DNA of 64,000 nucleotides from Paenibacillus elgii NBRC 100335 (GCF_004000865.1 NZ_BIMB01000002.1:186001-250000); one strand, 5' to 3'. Shown: positions 52,653-62,471, counted from the first letter of the stretch. Translations and numbers: made by a program. Notes: generated by a model from the sequence alone, not told the origin.

Positions 52653-53630
52653 TTATAGCGGAAAATGGCAAGCCGTCAAATGGCCGTCCGCTTGCCGCTC
52701 CAAGGCAGGCGGCGCGCTGCGGCAAATGTCCTGCGCGTAAGGGCAGCGCGTATGAAAGCTGCACCCCTTCGGAGGGTTCGCCGGATTGGGCAGATCACCC
52801 TGCAGAATGATGCGCTCCTTCCGCTGCGTCGGATCGGGCACCGGAACGGCCGATAGCAGCGCTTGCGTATACGGATGGCGGGGGTGCGCGAACAAGGAAT
52901 CGCGGTCCGCCAGCTCGACGATTTTGCCCAAGTACATGACGGCGATGCGGTCGCTGATGTGCTTGACCGCCGGCAGCCCGTGGGCGATGAAAATATAAGT
53001 CAGCTTGAGTTCCTTTTGCAGCTTCTTGAGCAGGTTCAAAATTTGCGACTGGATCGACACGTCCAGCGCGGACACCGCCTCGTCGCACACGATCAGGCTC
53101 GGATTCAGCGCGAGCGCCCGGGCAATTCCGATGCGCTGCCTCTGGCCGCCGCTGAATTCGTGGGGATGCCGCGACATATGATGCTCGTCCAGGCCGACCA
53201 GCCGCAGCAGCTCGACGACCCGCTCCTTCAAGGCCGCGCCTTTGTACAGGCCGTGCACCTCCAGCGGCTCGGCGACGATATCCTCGACCTTCATTCTCGG
53301 GTTTAGCGACGAGTATGGGTCCTGGAAAATGATTTGCAGATGGCGGCGCACCTTGCGCACGTCCTCTTTGCCGAGCGCCGTCAAGTTGCGGCCCTCGAAC
53401 CAGACTTCGCCTGCCGTCGGCTCCAGCAGCTGCAAAATAAGCTGACCCGCCGTCGACTTCCCGCACCCGGACTCGCCCACGATCCCAAGCGTCTCCCCTC
53501 GGTTCACGGTAAAGTCGAGGCCGTCTACGGCATGCACAACCCCTTTTTGCCGGGAAAACAAGCCTTGCTTGTACGGAAAATGCTTTTTTAACCCTTTAAC
53601 TTCCAATAGTAGCTGGCTCGTTTGGCTCAT
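52653..53630 (-). CDS. Opp/Dpp peptide ABC transporter ATPase, OppF type (locus 2)
   Basis: A 325-residue ATPase with [35 protein letters not shown] and the Cys motif CSFHTRCP. The Walker B reads DEAVSALD where most homologues have DEPVSALD; the catalytic Glu is retained. The H-loop reads FIAHGLPAV, where the usual Asp after His is Gly; the His is present. AAGGAG lies 9 nt before the ATG. Confidence 0.87.
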   Translation of the reverse strand: MSQTSQLLLEVKGLKKHFPYKQGLFSRQKGVVHAVDGLDFTVNRGETLGIVGESGCGKSTAGQLILQLLEPTAGEVWFEGRNLTALGKEDVRKVRRHLQIIFQDPYSSLNPRMKVEDIVAEPLEVHGLYKGAALKERVVELLRLVGLDEHHMSRHPHEFSGGQRQRIGIARALALNPSLIVCDEAVSALDVSIQSQILNLLKKLQKELKLTYIFIAHGLPAVKHISDRIAVMYLGKIVELADRDSLFAHPRHPYTQALLSAVPVPDPTQRKERIILQGDLPNPANPPKGCSFHTRCPYAQDICRSAPPALERQADGHLTACHFPL

Positions 53631-53636
53631 GTCAAA

Positions 53637-54602
53637 TCACTCCTTACTGTAGAAGCAGCGCGCCCAATGGCCCGCGGCAACCGGTTCGAGCATCGGAACG
53701 TTGGACTTGCAGTGCTCGGTTGCGACAGGGCAGCGCGGGTGGAACGCGCAGCCGCCCGGCATGTTCAGCGGATTGGGCACCGAGCCGTAGATGGAGTCCA
53801 GCTCTTCACGCTGCTCGTCAAGCTTCGGCAGCGAGCCGAGCAATCCTTTCGTATACGGGTGCCTCGGACGGGCGAACAGCTCGAACACGTCCGCTTCCTC
53901 CACGACCTCGCCGGCATACATCACGACGACCCGGTCGGCCATTTCCGCGACAACACCGAGATCGTGAGTGATCAGCACGACGCCCGTATCCCGGTCCTTG
54001 CTCAAGCCTTTGAGCAGCTCCAGAATTTGCGCCTGAATCGTCACGTCGAGCGCGGTCGTCGGCTCGTCGGCGATCAGCAGCGCCGGATTGCAGGCCAGCG
54101 CCATCGCGATCATGACACGCTGCCGCATGCCGCCGGAGAGCTGATGCGGGAAATAATCGACGACTTTGTCCGCCCGCGGGATGCCGACGCTCTCCAGCAT
54201 GGCGATGCTTTTCGCTCTTGCCTGCTTTTTGTCCGCGTTCTGGTGATTGCGAAACACCTCGCCCAGCTGATTCCCGATCGTGAACACCGGATTCAAGGAC
54301 GTCATCGGCTCCTGAAAAATCATTGAGAGCTTGTTGCCTCTGAGCTTGCGCATTTCTTTATGGCTTTTGCCGAGCAGGTTCTCGCCTTCCAGCAGGATCT
54401 CCCCGCCGACCACTTTGCCCGGCGGAGCAACGAGACCCATAATGGACAGGGACGTGACGCTTTTCCCACAGCCGGATTCGCCGACGATGGCGAGCGTCTC
54501 CCCTTTCGATACCGTGAACGAAACCCCGTTGACGGAAGCGACGACGCCTCCCTCGGTTTTGAAATGGGTTTTCAGGTTTTTAACTTCCAGCAGTGGCGCC
54601 AA
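53637..54602 (-). CDS. Opp/Dpp peptide ABC transporter ATPase, OppD type (locus 2)
   Basis: A 321-residue ATPase with [48 protein letters not shown] and CAFHPRCP. The TTG at 54602 is chosen because GAGGTGA lies 5 nt upstream; a GTG three codons earlier overlaps that ribosome site. It is encoded 37 bp after the OppC-type permease. Confidence 0.87.
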   Translation of the reverse strand: MAPLLEVKNLKTHFKTEGGVVASVNGVSFTVSKGETLAIVGESGCGKSVTSLSIMGLVAPPGKVVGGEILLEGENLLGKSHKEMRKLRGNKLSMIFQEPMTSLNPVFTIGNQLGEVFRNHQNADKKQARAKSIAMLESVGIPRADKVVDYFPHQLSGGMRQRVMIAMALACNPALLIADEPTTALDVTIQAQILELLKGLSKDRDTGVVLITHDLGVVAEMADRVVVMYAGEVVEEADVFELFARPRHPYTKGLLGSLPKLDEQREELDSIYGSVPNPLNMPGGCAFHPRCPVATEHCKSNVPMLEPVAAGHWARCFYSKE

Positions 54603-54639
54603 AGGGTTCACCTCGATTTATGTCGTGTACATCCGCGAA

Positions 54640-55566
54640 TTAAGATTCTTTCGTTTTCATTCGCGGGTCCAATATATCGCGCAGCCAGTCGCCGAGGAAA
54701 ATGATCCCCAGCACGGTAATCGTAATGGCGATGCCGGGGAACGTCGCGACCCACCAGCTGGTGGCCAGATATTGTCTGCCGTCGCTCAGCATGCCGCCCC
54801 ACGTAACGGTCGGCGGCTGAATGCCCAAGCCGAGAAAGCTTAAAGAAGCTTCCAATATAATAGTGGTGGCGATGCTCAGCGTGGACACGACGATGAATGA
54901 CGATACGACGTTGGGCAGAATATGCTTAAAAATAATCCGTACGTCGCGCGAGCCGACGGCGCGGGCCGCTCGCACGTAATCGCGCTCCTTGACGCTGAGC
55001 ACTTCCCCGCGGATAATGCGCGCGTACTTGACCCAGTTGGTGACCCCAAGCACGAAAATGAGCGAGAACAAGCCAGGACCGAGCACCGCAAGAATCACGA
55101 GCATGAATAAAATATTCGGGATCGCCAGGAAGGCGTCGACGATCCGCATAATGATCCGGTCGGTCCAGCCTCCGTAATATCCCGAGACCAGCCCCAGGAT
55201 CACGCCGATCGTTCCGGCGACGGCCACAGCGCATACGCCGACGAGCAGCGAGATTTGCGAGCCGTAGATGATGCGGCTGAGGACGTCGCGCCCCAAATTG
55301 TCCGTGCCGAGAGGATGATCCGCCGTGCCTTTCGCCATCCACATCGGAGGCAGCAGCCGCTTGGCCGCACTCGTCTTGGCAGGATCGTGCGGAGCCACGG
55401 CGCCCGCAAAAACCGCCATGAACAAGACCGCAACGACGATGATAAATCCGATGGTGCCCGTCTTGCTCTTCAGCAGCGAACGGACGATGCGCGCCGCCTT
55501 GCCGGGACGCTTCGATGCGGATGCTGCGCCGACCTGTCCGCTTTGCGCTTCTATCGATACGCTCAT
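54640..55566 (-). CDS. Opp/Dpp peptide ABC transporter permease, OppC type (locus 2)
   Basis: A 308-residue permease with an N-terminal cytoplasmic extension of about 35 residues, one membrane segment, HPLGTDNLGRDVLSR, and five further segments including the EAA loop (EASLSFLGLGIQPPTVTWGGML). The C-terminus RDILDPRMKTKES is typical of the family. Confidence 0.9.
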   Translation of the reverse strand: MSVSIEAQSGQVGAASASKRPGKAARIVRSLLKSKTGTIGFIIVVAVLFMAVFAGAVAPHDPAKTSAAKRLLPPMWMAKGTADHPLGTDNLGRDVLSRIIYGSQISLLVGVCAVAVAGTIGVILGLVSGYYGGWTDRIIMRIVDAFLAIPNILFMLVILAVLGPGLFSLIFVLGVTNWVKYARIIRGEVLSVKERDYVRAARAVGSRDVRIIFKHILPNVVSSFIVVSTLSIATTIILEASLSFLGLGIQPPTVTWGGMLSDGRQYLATSWWVATFPGIAITITVLGIIFLGDWLRDILDPRMKTKES

Positions 55567-55587
55567 GTGTGCGCTCGCCTCCTGCGT

Positions 55588-56505
55588 TTAATTGAATTTG
55601 ATGCGCGGATCCAGCAGCCGGTAGACGAGGTCCGCGAGCATGTTGCTGAGAATGACCAGGAACGCGATGACGAACACCGCAGCCTGCACGATTGCCATAT
55701 CCCGGGTATTGACCGCTTGAATAATAAGCTGCCCCATGCCGGGCCACGCATAGATCGTCTCTGTAATGAGCGCCCCGCTGATCAGCGTGGAAATTTGCAG
55801 CGCCATAATCGTGACGACCGGAATGAGCGAGTTGCGGAACGCATGCTTGTAAATGACAAGCTTCTCGGCTACGCCCTTGCTGCGGGCGGTTCGAATGTAA
55901 TCCTGTCCCAGGATTTCCAGCATACTGGAACGGATCAAACGCGTCATTTCGGCGGCGATCCCCGTGCCGAGCGTCACCGCGGGCAGGACCAGATGCAGCA
56001 GCGTGCCGCGGCCGGACACCGGGAACATCCCCAAATTCACTGAGAAGAGCAGAATAAACATAATGCCGAGCCAAAAATGCGGCATCGCCTTACCGAGCAC
56101 CGCCGCTCCGGTAGCGAACACGTCCCAGAACGAATTGCGCTTGGTCGCCGAAATAATGCCGAGCGGAATGGCGATGACCGTCGCGACAAGCATCGCCGCA
56201 GCCGCAAGCTCGAACGTCGCCGGCAGCCGGTCCAGCACGATCGGCAGCGCAGGCTGGTGGTAGCGGAACGAATTGCCGAAGTCCCCTTGCACCAATTGCG
56301 CCATAAATTTGAAATATTGAACGTACAGCGGCTGGTCCAAGCCGAGCGCCACGGTCAGCGCCCTGCGGTCTTCGTCCGTCGCCGTGTCCGGAAGCATCAG
56401 CGTGACCGGATCCCCGGAGACGTGAACGAGCAGGAACACGATCAGGGAGATCAGAAACAGCACGGGGATGAACTGCATAATCGACTTTACGAAAAATTGC
56501 CTCAC
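55588..56505 (-). CDS. Opp/Dpp peptide ABC transporter permease, OppB type (locus 2)
   Basis: A 305-residue permease opening with a membrane segment and VHVSGDPVTLMLPD, then the EAA loop (RTARSKGVAEKLVIYKHAFRNSLIP) and YRLLDPRIKFN. The start is the GTG at 56505, 5 nt after GGGAGGTA; the longer frame upstream runs through an intercistronic hairpin and is rejected. Confidence 0.88.
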   Translation of the reverse strand: MRQFFVKSIMQFIPVLFLISLIVFLLVHVSGDPVTLMLPDTATDEDRRALTVALGLDQPLYVQYFKFMAQLVQGDFGNSFRYHQPALPIVLDRLPATFELAAAAMLVATVIAIPLGIISATKRNSFWDVFATGAAVLGKAMPHFWLGIMFILLFSVNLGMFPVSGRGTLLHLVLPAVTLGTGIAAEMTRLIRSSMLEILGQDYIRTARSKGVAEKLVIYKHAFRNSLIPVVTIMALQISTLISGALITETIYAWPGMGQLIIQAVNTRDMAIVQAAVFVIAFLVILSNMLADLVYRLLDPRIKFN

Positions 56506-56538
56506 GGTGTACCTCCCAAGGACAGGATGGAATGACAA

Positions 56539-56561
56539 AGGGGTCTGCGACTGAGACCCCT
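56539..56561 (-). terminator. Intercistronic hairpin between binding protein and permease genes
   Basis: AGGGGTCT and AGACCCCT form a perfect 8-bp stem with a 7-nt loop, followed on the minus strand by TTTGTC. It is weaker than a full terminator and probably reduces or processes transcription after the binding-protein gene, which is needed in excess over the membrane parts. Confidence 0.55.
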
Positions 56562-56579
56562 CGAACAAGTTAGGTTAGC

Positions 56580-58118
56580 CTACTTCAAAATAATTTCGTC
56601 CGCATATGTGATTTCGTCGATTCTCGGAGTAAATTCTATGCGTTTGTTGATGCCGTAGTTCGCGCTCAATTGCAGCAATGGAATTTGCGGACGGTCCTTG
56701 GCCAAAATGTCCTGCACCTGCTGGAACTGCTTCTCCCGTTCCTGGGCGTTCATATTTTTCTCCGCGTCGCTCAGCAGCTTCATCACTTCGGGATTGTTGT
56801 ACCCTGTATCCGGTTTCAGACGCTTGTACAGCAGCGCAGCGTCGAACATCGAGTTGGAATACGCGACAAGGAACATATCGCCGGTCGTGCCGGCATTGCG
56901 TTTTTCGTTGAATTTGCTCGATTCCAAAATTTCCATCTTCACCTTAATACCGACCTCTTCAAGCATCGCCGCGATCAGCTCCGACGTTTCCTTATCCTTG
57001 AGCGACTTGCCAACCGAGCCGGTAAAGTTGATCGTAAGACCGCTTTCGTGGCCGGCTTCCTTCAGCAATTGTTTGGCGCGCTCGGGATTGTAATTCGACT
57101 TGCCGAACAAATCCGGCTTCGCTCCGAAGATGCCCGGGATAATCGGCGTCAGCGTTTCTTTGCCGTCGCCTTCGAACAGGCTGTCGATAATCGCTTTTTT
57201 ATTGATCGCCAGATCGATGGCCTCGCGCACGCGCGGATCGGCCGTCGGGCCGCTGGTTGTGCGCAGCGACAGCAGCATGACGCGTGTCGTCGGACCGCTG
57301 ATCGTCTGGGTCGAGTTGACATTGTTAATCCGTTTCATATCGGTCGGCGGAATCTGCACCGCGATGTCGACCCCGTCGGTCAGCAGCTCGGAGACCCGTG
57401 TCGCTTCCTCCGGAATCGAGCGGAACACCAGCTTGTCCCATTTCCCTTTTTCGCCGAAATAATCGTCGTTTTTCACCAGAACGACGCGGTCGTCACGAAT
57501 CCATTCGGAGAATTTGTACGGGCCGGTGCCTACAGGCTTTTTCAGAAACTCGTCCCAGCCTTTTTCCTGAATATATTTGGACGGCAGCATGCTGGAGCCG
57601 AGGCGGGACAGACGCGACAGCAGAACGGGCTCCGCTTCGTGGGTAATGACGTCGGCCGTCAGGTCGTCGACCACCTTCACTTCTTTGATCTGCTTGTAGT
57701 TGCCGTTCTCCACCAGCTTGGCGTCTTGGGCGACGCGCTCCAGCGAAAACTTCACGTCGGCCGCCGTAAACGGATCGCCGTTCTGGAATTTGACGCCCGG
57801 ACGCAATTTGAACCGCCAGGTGGTCGGGTTCACATTTTCCCACGATACGGCCAGATCGGGCTGAAACTTGCCTTCCCGGTCCCGCTTGACCAAATAGTTG
57901 AACATGTTGACGTGAACCGACTCCGTGCTCGTAAAGCCGTGGTTGTGGACGTCGAAGCCGAGAATGTCGCCACTTCGGGCGATGGTCAGCACTTTTTCCT
58001 TCGCTTGCCCGCTTCCCTGCTGCCCGCCTGCACCCGCCGCATCCGGTTTGCCACAGCCGGTAAGGCCAACCGACAAAGCGAGAACCAAGGCCAAGCTGAT
58101 GGATGTAAACCTTTTCAT
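56580..58118 (-). CDS. Opp/Dpp solute-binding lipoprotein (family 5, locus 2)
   Basis: A 512-residue binding protein with a lipobox ending GLTGC (Cys22), a Gly/Gln-rich linker and the family-5 core (TWRFKLRPGVKFQNGDPFTAADVKFSLERV, PVGTGPYKFSEW, VREAIDLAINKKAII). The ATG at 58118 follows AAGGGGG by 10 nt and lies 22 bp after the M20 stop; longer in-frame starts lie inside the M20 gene. It captures peptides outside the cell. Confidence 0.9.
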   Translation of the reverse strand: MKRFTSISLALVLALSVGLTGCGKPDAAGAGGQQGSGQAKEKVLTIARSGDILGFDVHNHGFTSTESVHVNMFNYLVKRDREGKFQPDLAVSWENVNPTTWRFKLRPGVKFQNGDPFTAADVKFSLERVAQDAKLVENGNYKQIKEVKVVDDLTADVITHEAEPVLLSRLSRLGSSMLPSKYIQEKGWDEFLKKPVGTGPYKFSEWIRDDRVVLVKNDDYFGEKGKWDKLVFRSIPEEATRVSELLTDGVDIAVQIPPTDMKRINNVNSTQTISGPTTRVMLLSLRTTSGPTADPRVREAIDLAINKKAIIDSLFEGDGKETLTPIIPGIFGAKPDLFGKSNYNPERAKQLLKEAGHESGLTINFTGSVGKSLKDKETSELIAAMLEEVGIKVKMEILESSKFNEKRNAGTTGDMFLVAYSNSMFDAALLYKRLKPDTGYNNPEVMKLLSDAEKNMNAQEREKQFQQVQDILAKDRPQIPLLQLSANYGINKRIEFTPRIDEITYADEIILK

Positions 58119-58140
58119 AAATGTGTGTCCCCCTTCAGGA

Positions 58141-59490
58141 TTACTCTTGGATGGCAAAGTCTTCGATAATGGCCGCGATATGCTTGATGCCTTGGATATA
58201 ATCGTCGACCGTGATATTTTCATTCGGGGCATGGTTATTCGAAGCAAAATGCCCGACCCCGACGGAAACCGCAGGAATGCCGATGCGCTGGCACATAATG
58301 TACATCGGGCCGGTCGCGGGCGACATCGGCTTCAGCGTCGGCTCCGTCCCGTAGACCTGCTTGGCCGTCCGGACGACCGACCGCGCCAGAGCGTTATCGA
58401 GCGGCGTACGGGCCGGATACGTCATCGTATACGGAATCGCTTCGATATCGGCGAAGCCGTGCTCGTCCAAGTGCCGGCGTAAAAGCCGGAATATATCGAA
58501 CGGGTCCTGATCGGGCACGAGACGAAAATCCAGCTTCACTCTCGCTTCGGACGGCAGAACCGTTTTCTTGCCCTGGCCGGTATAGCCCGATTGAAACCCG
58601 CACACGGTACAGGTCGGCTGGTAAATCAGCTTTTCTTTCAGCGGCAGACCGGACAGCCCAAGGACGAACGAGTCCAGACCAAACTTCTCCAAAGTGCTTT
58701 CTTCGTCGTAATCCATTTGCCGGAGCACTTCGATGTCCGTTTCAGACAAGGCAGCCACCTTATCGTAAAAGCCTTTGATATGTATGCGTTCGTCGGGCGT
58801 TTTGAGCGTGTTCAGGGCCCAGATTAACCGCCAGGCCGGATTTTCGATGACGGCGGCATGCGAGGAATGCATCTCCGTATTCGCCCCCCGGCACACAAGC
58901 TCGACGTAGCACATGCCCTTCACCCCGAAGCTGGCCTGCAGGCTGCCGTCCGCGTTCTTGTAGCCGAACTCCCAGATGCAGCCGTCCGCTTGCACAAGCT
59001 CCCTGTGCGCGTCGACGAATTCGCGGAGATGCAGGCTGCCGATCTCTTCTTCGCCCTCAATAACGAACTTCACGTTCAGCGGAAGCCCGCCCCGCACTGC
59101 CGAATAGGCATGCACCGCAGCGAGCCGGGCGGTCAGATTGCCTTTGTTGTCTGCGACCCCCCGGGCATAGATGCGTCCGTCCCGGATTTCGGCGGCAAAA
59201 GGCGGCGAGTCCCACAGCTCCACCGGGTCTTCCGGCTGCACGTCGTAGTGGTTATAAAAAGAGAGCGTTTTCTTTTTATCGTTTGCAAACTCGCCGTAGA
59301 CGACCGGGTAACCGGAAGTGTCGATCCGTTTCGCGTGGCCGCCAATCTCCTGGATCAGCCCCTCCACCATCTTCGCGGTCTCCGCCATTCCCCGGCTTTG
59401 CGCCGCAACGCTCGGCTGGCGGCATAACGCCTGCAGCCAGCGGATATACTCGTCCCGGTGCCGCTCGATATAGTCAAAGACGTCCTGCAA
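58141..59490 (-). CDS. M20-family dipeptidase, first gene of the peptide operon
   Basis: A 449-residue zinc peptidase of the M20 dipeptidase branch. Metal and catalytic motifs are YNHYDVQPEDP, GVADNKGN, VIEGEEEIGS and SGYTGQG, with a lid domain at about 190-300. It removes terminal residues from short peptides in the cytoplasm. The start is TTG 59490, preceded by GGGGGTGG. It is followed by the whole Opp set and the S9 peptidase, so import and breakdown are co-expressed. Its promoter carries the 11-bp-spaced repeat. Confidence 0.87.
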   Translation of the reverse strand: MQDVFDYIERHRDEYIRWLQALCRQPSVAAQSRGMAETAKMVEGLIQEIGGHAKRIDTSGYPVVYGEFANDKKKTLSFYNHYDVQPEDPVELWDSPPFAAEIRDGRIYARGVADNKGNLTARLAAVHAYSAVRGGLPLNVKFVIEGEEEIGSLHLREFVDAHRELVQADGCIWEFGYKNADGSLQASFGVKGMCYVELVCRGANTEMHSSHAAVIENPAWRLIWALNTLKTPDERIHIKGFYDKVAALSETDIEVLRQMDYDEESTLEKFGLDSFVLGLSGLPLKEKLIYQPTCTVCGFQSGYTGQGKKTVLPSEARVKLDFRLVPDQDPFDIFRLLRRHLDEHGFADIEAIPYTMTYPARTPLDNALARSVVRTAKQVYGTEPTLKPMSPATGPMYIMCQRIGIPAVSVGVGHFASNNHAPNENITVDDYIQGIKHIAAIIEDFAIQE

Positions 59491-59518
59491 GAATAACCAC
59501 CCCCGATTTAGTGGAAAA

Positions 59519-59572
59519 ATTCCCTTAATAGTCCCTTAATAAACTATAAAACATGTGCTATGATAGTGTCAA
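59519..59572 (-). promoter_or_regulatory. Promoter and operator of the M20-Opp-S9 operon
   Basis: On the minus strand TTGACA (59567-59572), an 18-nt spacer and TATAGT (59543-59548) form a strong sigma-A promoter. Immediately downstream TATTAAGGGA occurs twice in direct repeat with an 11-bp period (59519-59541), covering the start point, as expected for a repressor site. On the plus strand the regulator's own candidate promoter (TTAATA, 17 nt, TATGAT at 59559-59564) overlaps the same repeat. Confidence 0.7.
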
Positions 59573-59676
59573 CAAATAATAATCGATCCGGACCCGCATT
59601 TCAGAAGGATTTTTACAGGCTGCTCCGAACTTGGAATAGGTCCGGCATTTTACATTCGGAAAGGACATCAAACGAT

Positions 59677-60987
59677 ATGATTGCCAGAGTTGGAGCCGTC
59701 GGCCCGAAAGATTCGATCGACCTGATTCGCGAAATCGGCCAAGAGTTTCAAGACCGGCTGACGATCGTTCCGTTCGTCTATCAGAACGTAAGCGAAACGG
59801 CGAATATCGTCCGGCGCGAAGAGCATCACATTGACCTATGGGTATTTTCGGGGCAAGCCCCTTACGCGATCGCTCAGGAACAGAACATTAAACAAACGGC
59901 GCTTTTCCCGCAGTTGAACGGGTCCTCCCTGACGAAGGTGCTGCTCGAAATCGTATACCGCGACAGGCTGCAGCTCGGACGGGTCAGCTTCGATACGATC
60001 CTGCCGGAGCATTTTTACGAAACCTGCGCGGAGTCGGACCTGGCTTACGACGCCATTCCGCTGCTGTCGTATACCGGCTTCAAACCGACAGAAGAGCTGG
60101 TCGCCTACCACTCCGGGCTGTTCGCTCAAGGAAAGGTCGACGCCTGCGCCACCTGCTTGAGCCGGGTGTACGAGGAGCTGAAGTCGCGGGGCATTCCCGT
60201 CTACCGGATTACACCCAACCGGATGACGATCCGCACGATGCTCCATCTGGCCAGCACCGCGGGCGAAACCATGCATTTCAAAAAATCGCAAATCGCGGTC
60301 ATGTTCATCGATATCGAGGAGCCGGAAAAGCTGATCGGGCAAAACAAAAGCTCCTACGACGTGCGCCGTCTGGACCTCCAGCTTCAAGAGACGATTCTGG
60401 GCCATGTCGAGGCGTTGTCCGGCTCCTTCGTCGCCCTCGGCAACGGCAAATATATCGTCTTCACGACCCGGGGGGCGTTCGAAACGGCCGAGGAGAGCGC
60501 CCATCCTTCCGTGCTGCTCGAAAAAATCGCCTTGCTTACCGACCTGAAAACGAACATCGGCATCGGTTTCGGCGTGACCGCGCTGGCTGCCGAGCGCAAT
60601 GCGCAGATCGCCCTGCAGCATGCCAAAAAAACCGGCAACTTCTGCGCCATTCGGGTCACCGACACGGGCGATATCGAAGGTCCTCTGCGGCAGACCGGCA
60701 GCATCAACTTCAACTATCGGACGGAGGATATCAAGACAAGCGAGCTGCTGAAAAGAGCGGGCGTGACGATCACGACCTACAACAAGCTGCTGTCTGTCCA
60801 AAAAAACCTGGGGCAAAACTCGATCAGCGCCCCCGACATCGCCGAATGGCTCGGCATGACCAAGCGGAACGCGCGCCGCATCCTCGGCGACCTGGAAGAG
60901 CACGGTCTCGTCGAACTCATCGGCGAGGAGGCGCCGACCAGCCGCGGCCGTCCGCGCAAAATATTCCGCGTCAAGGAGCTGCACTAA
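59677..60987 (+). CDS. One-component regulator: sensor domain, degenerate GGDEF-like domain, winged helix
   Basis: A 436-residue cytoplasmic protein. Residues 1-190 resemble a PrpR-N or periplasmic-binding-like sensor fold (ARVGAVGPKDSIDLIREIGQEF). Residues about 205-340 have a nucleotide-cyclase-like fold in which the GGDEF loop reads GNGKY and the later GIGFGVTALAAERNAQIALQHAKKTG is recognisable, so it is probably catalytically dead. Residues 365-436 are a winged helix (APDIAEWLGMTKRNARRILGDLEEHGLVE). The ATG at 59677 follows GAAAGGA. It is divergent from the peptide operon and is its likely repressor. Confidence 0.7.
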   Translation: MIARVGAVGPKDSIDLIREIGQEFQDRLTIVPFVYQNVSETANIVRREEHHIDLWVFSGQAPYAIAQEQNIKQTALFPQLNGSSLTKVLLEIVYRDRLQLGRVSFDTILPEHFYETCAESDLAYDAIPLLSYTGFKPTEELVAYHSGLFAQGKVDACATCLSRVYEELKSRGIPVYRITPNRMTIRTMLHLASTAGETMHFKKSQIAVMFIDIEEPEKLIGQNKSSYDVRRLDLQLQETILGHVEALSGSFVALGNGKYIVFTTRGAFETAEESAHPSVLLEKIALLTDLKTNIGIGFGVTALAAERNAQIALQHAKKTGNFCAIRVTDTGDIEGPLRQTGSINFNYRTEDIKTSELLKRAGVTITTYNKLLSVQKNLGQNSISAPDIAEWLGMTKRNARRILGDLEEHGLVELIGEEAPTSRGRPRKIFRVKELH

Positions 60988-61052
60988 TCGTTCGCCACAA
61001 CCGCTGCCGCCCGCGAACGGGGCTTATGCACGACGCTGCTTTCGCGGACGGC

Positions 61053-61110
61053 GGGCAGGGTAGCGCTTTCATAGAACGATACGCCCGATCGTCCCCGCCC
61101 TGCCCTCTTT
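61053..61110. terminator. Possible hairpin between convergent regulator and amidohydrolase
   Basis: GGGCAGGG (61053-61060) can pair with CCCTGCCC (61098-61105) and is followed by TCTTT. The loop is long, so support is modest. Confidence 0.35.
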
Positions 61111-61118
61111 GCCTAGAC

Positions 61119-62417
61119 TTATCCTTCCTGACATGCCAATACAAGCCGGACCAAAATCTCCGTCCCGATCACCAGTACGTCCTCGTCAAAATCGAAGCGG
61201 ACCTGATGGTGCCCGTCGGTCAGTGGCGAGCCGAACAGCAAGTAAGACGCTTGACCGCCCTGCTTCTGCACGCGGTTCATCATATAGACGACATCCTCCG
61301 AGCCGCCTAAATCCATTCTCGGCACGAAAGACTTGACATTGCCCATCTTCTCCGCCTCCTGCCGGATGAGCGGAATTAACCCGGGACTGCTCTCGGCTCC
61401 CGGCGCTTCGCCGACGATCTCCCATTTGCAGTCGACGTCATGCAACTTGGCCGTCTGCTCCAGAATGCGTATCGTTTCTTTTTTCATAAAATCGTTCAGC
61501 TCGGTCGTCTCACCGCGCGTTTCCAGCTCCATCACCGCTTTGTCCGCTACGATGTTGCGGCCCGAACCCGCTTTGAGCGTGCCGACGTTAATCCGGGTCG
61601 CCCCTTCGCTGTGGCGGCTGATGCCGTTCAAATGCACAATCGCCGAAGCTGCGGCCAGCAGGGCGTTGCGCCCTTCCTCCGGAGCCGCGCCCGCATGGGC
61701 CGCTTTGCCGGTGAAGACGGCGTTGATCTTGGTCGTCGCCAAGAAGCCTCCGACAGCGCCGACGATTTCGCCCAACATTTTGCTTCGGAAGGCGATGTGG
61801 CCGCCGAATAAATAGTCCACGCCGTCGAGCCATCCGGCATCGACCATCGCTTTGGCCCCGCGGCTGCCCTCCTCGGCAGGCTGGAACAGCAGGCGGATTT
61901 CCCCGGTCAGGCGTTCCTTGCATCCCGCCAGCAGCTCCGCCACGCCAAGCCCGATCGCTGCATGCCCGTCATGCCCGCAGGCGTGCATCATGTTCTCGTG
62001 ACGCGAAGCGAAGCCTTCCCGTACGGGACGGTGATCGGCGGCGGCGCATTCTGTCAGGTCGTTGGAATCGATGTCGAAGCGCAGCGCTATGACAGGTCCC
62101 GGCTTCCCCGTCCGAATGACTCCCACGACGGCCGTATGACCGTCCCGCATCCGTTCGACCCAGCGCGGATCGGCCCCTTCCTCAATCGCTCTGTTCTCGT
62201 GGTACCACAACACTTCGGGCTGGGGAACGCCCATGCGCGAAGCGGATTTGCACGCTTCCTCCCGCACGTGAACATGGTACCCCAACCGACTCAATTGTTC
62301 CGCGATAATCGCCGCCGTGCGGTATTCCAGCCAGCCCGATTCGGGGTACATGTGAAAGTCCCGCCTTCTTTGTATGAGCTTGCTTTTGATGCGCAGCACT
62401 TCCTGACTGATGTCCAT
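61119..62417 (-). CDS. M20-family amidohydrolase, AbgA-like
   Basis: A 432-residue M20D enzyme with the metal motif MMHACGHDGHAAIG, LLFQPAEEGSRGAKAM, FGGHIAF, a lid domain (GKAAHAGAAPEEGRNALLAA) and a late catalytic block (MDLGGSEDVVYMM). Length and pattern resemble p-aminobenzoyl-glutamate hydrolase subunit AbgA; hydrolysis of an N-acyl amino acid or amide dipeptide is likely. The start is ATG 62417, after AGGAGAGG. It shares an operator-like promoter with the peptide operon. Confidence 0.85.
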   Translation of the reverse strand: MDISQEVLRIKSKLIQRRRDFHMYPESGWLEYRTAAIIAEQLSRLGYHVHVREEACKSASRMGVPQPEVLWYHENRAIEEGADPRWVERMRDGHTAVVGVIRTGKPGPVIALRFDIDSNDLTECAAADHRPVREGFASRHENMMHACGHDGHAAIGLGVAELLAGCKERLTGEIRLLFQPAEEGSRGAKAMVDAGWLDGVDYLFGGHIAFRSKMLGEIVGAVGGFLATTKINAVFTGKAAHAGAAPEEGRNALLAAASAIVHLNGISRHSEGATRINVGTLKAGSGRNIVADKAVMELETRGETTELNDFMKKETIRILEQTAKLHDVDCKWEIVGEAPGAESSPGLIPLIRQEAEKMGNVKSFVPRMDLGGSEDVVYMMNRVQKQGGQASYLLFGSPLTDGHHQVRFDFDEDVLVIGTEILVRLVLACQEG

Positions 62418-62471
62418 CGGTTTATGATCCTCTCCTGTGCGAAACCTGACTGGCAATTTATTAACGGAATA

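Noticed and set aside
56670-58169. 499-codon plus-strand open frame opposite the second binding-protein gene
   Set aside because: The opposite strand encodes a complete lipoprotein with all family motifs; the antisense frame shows no domain and no start signal.
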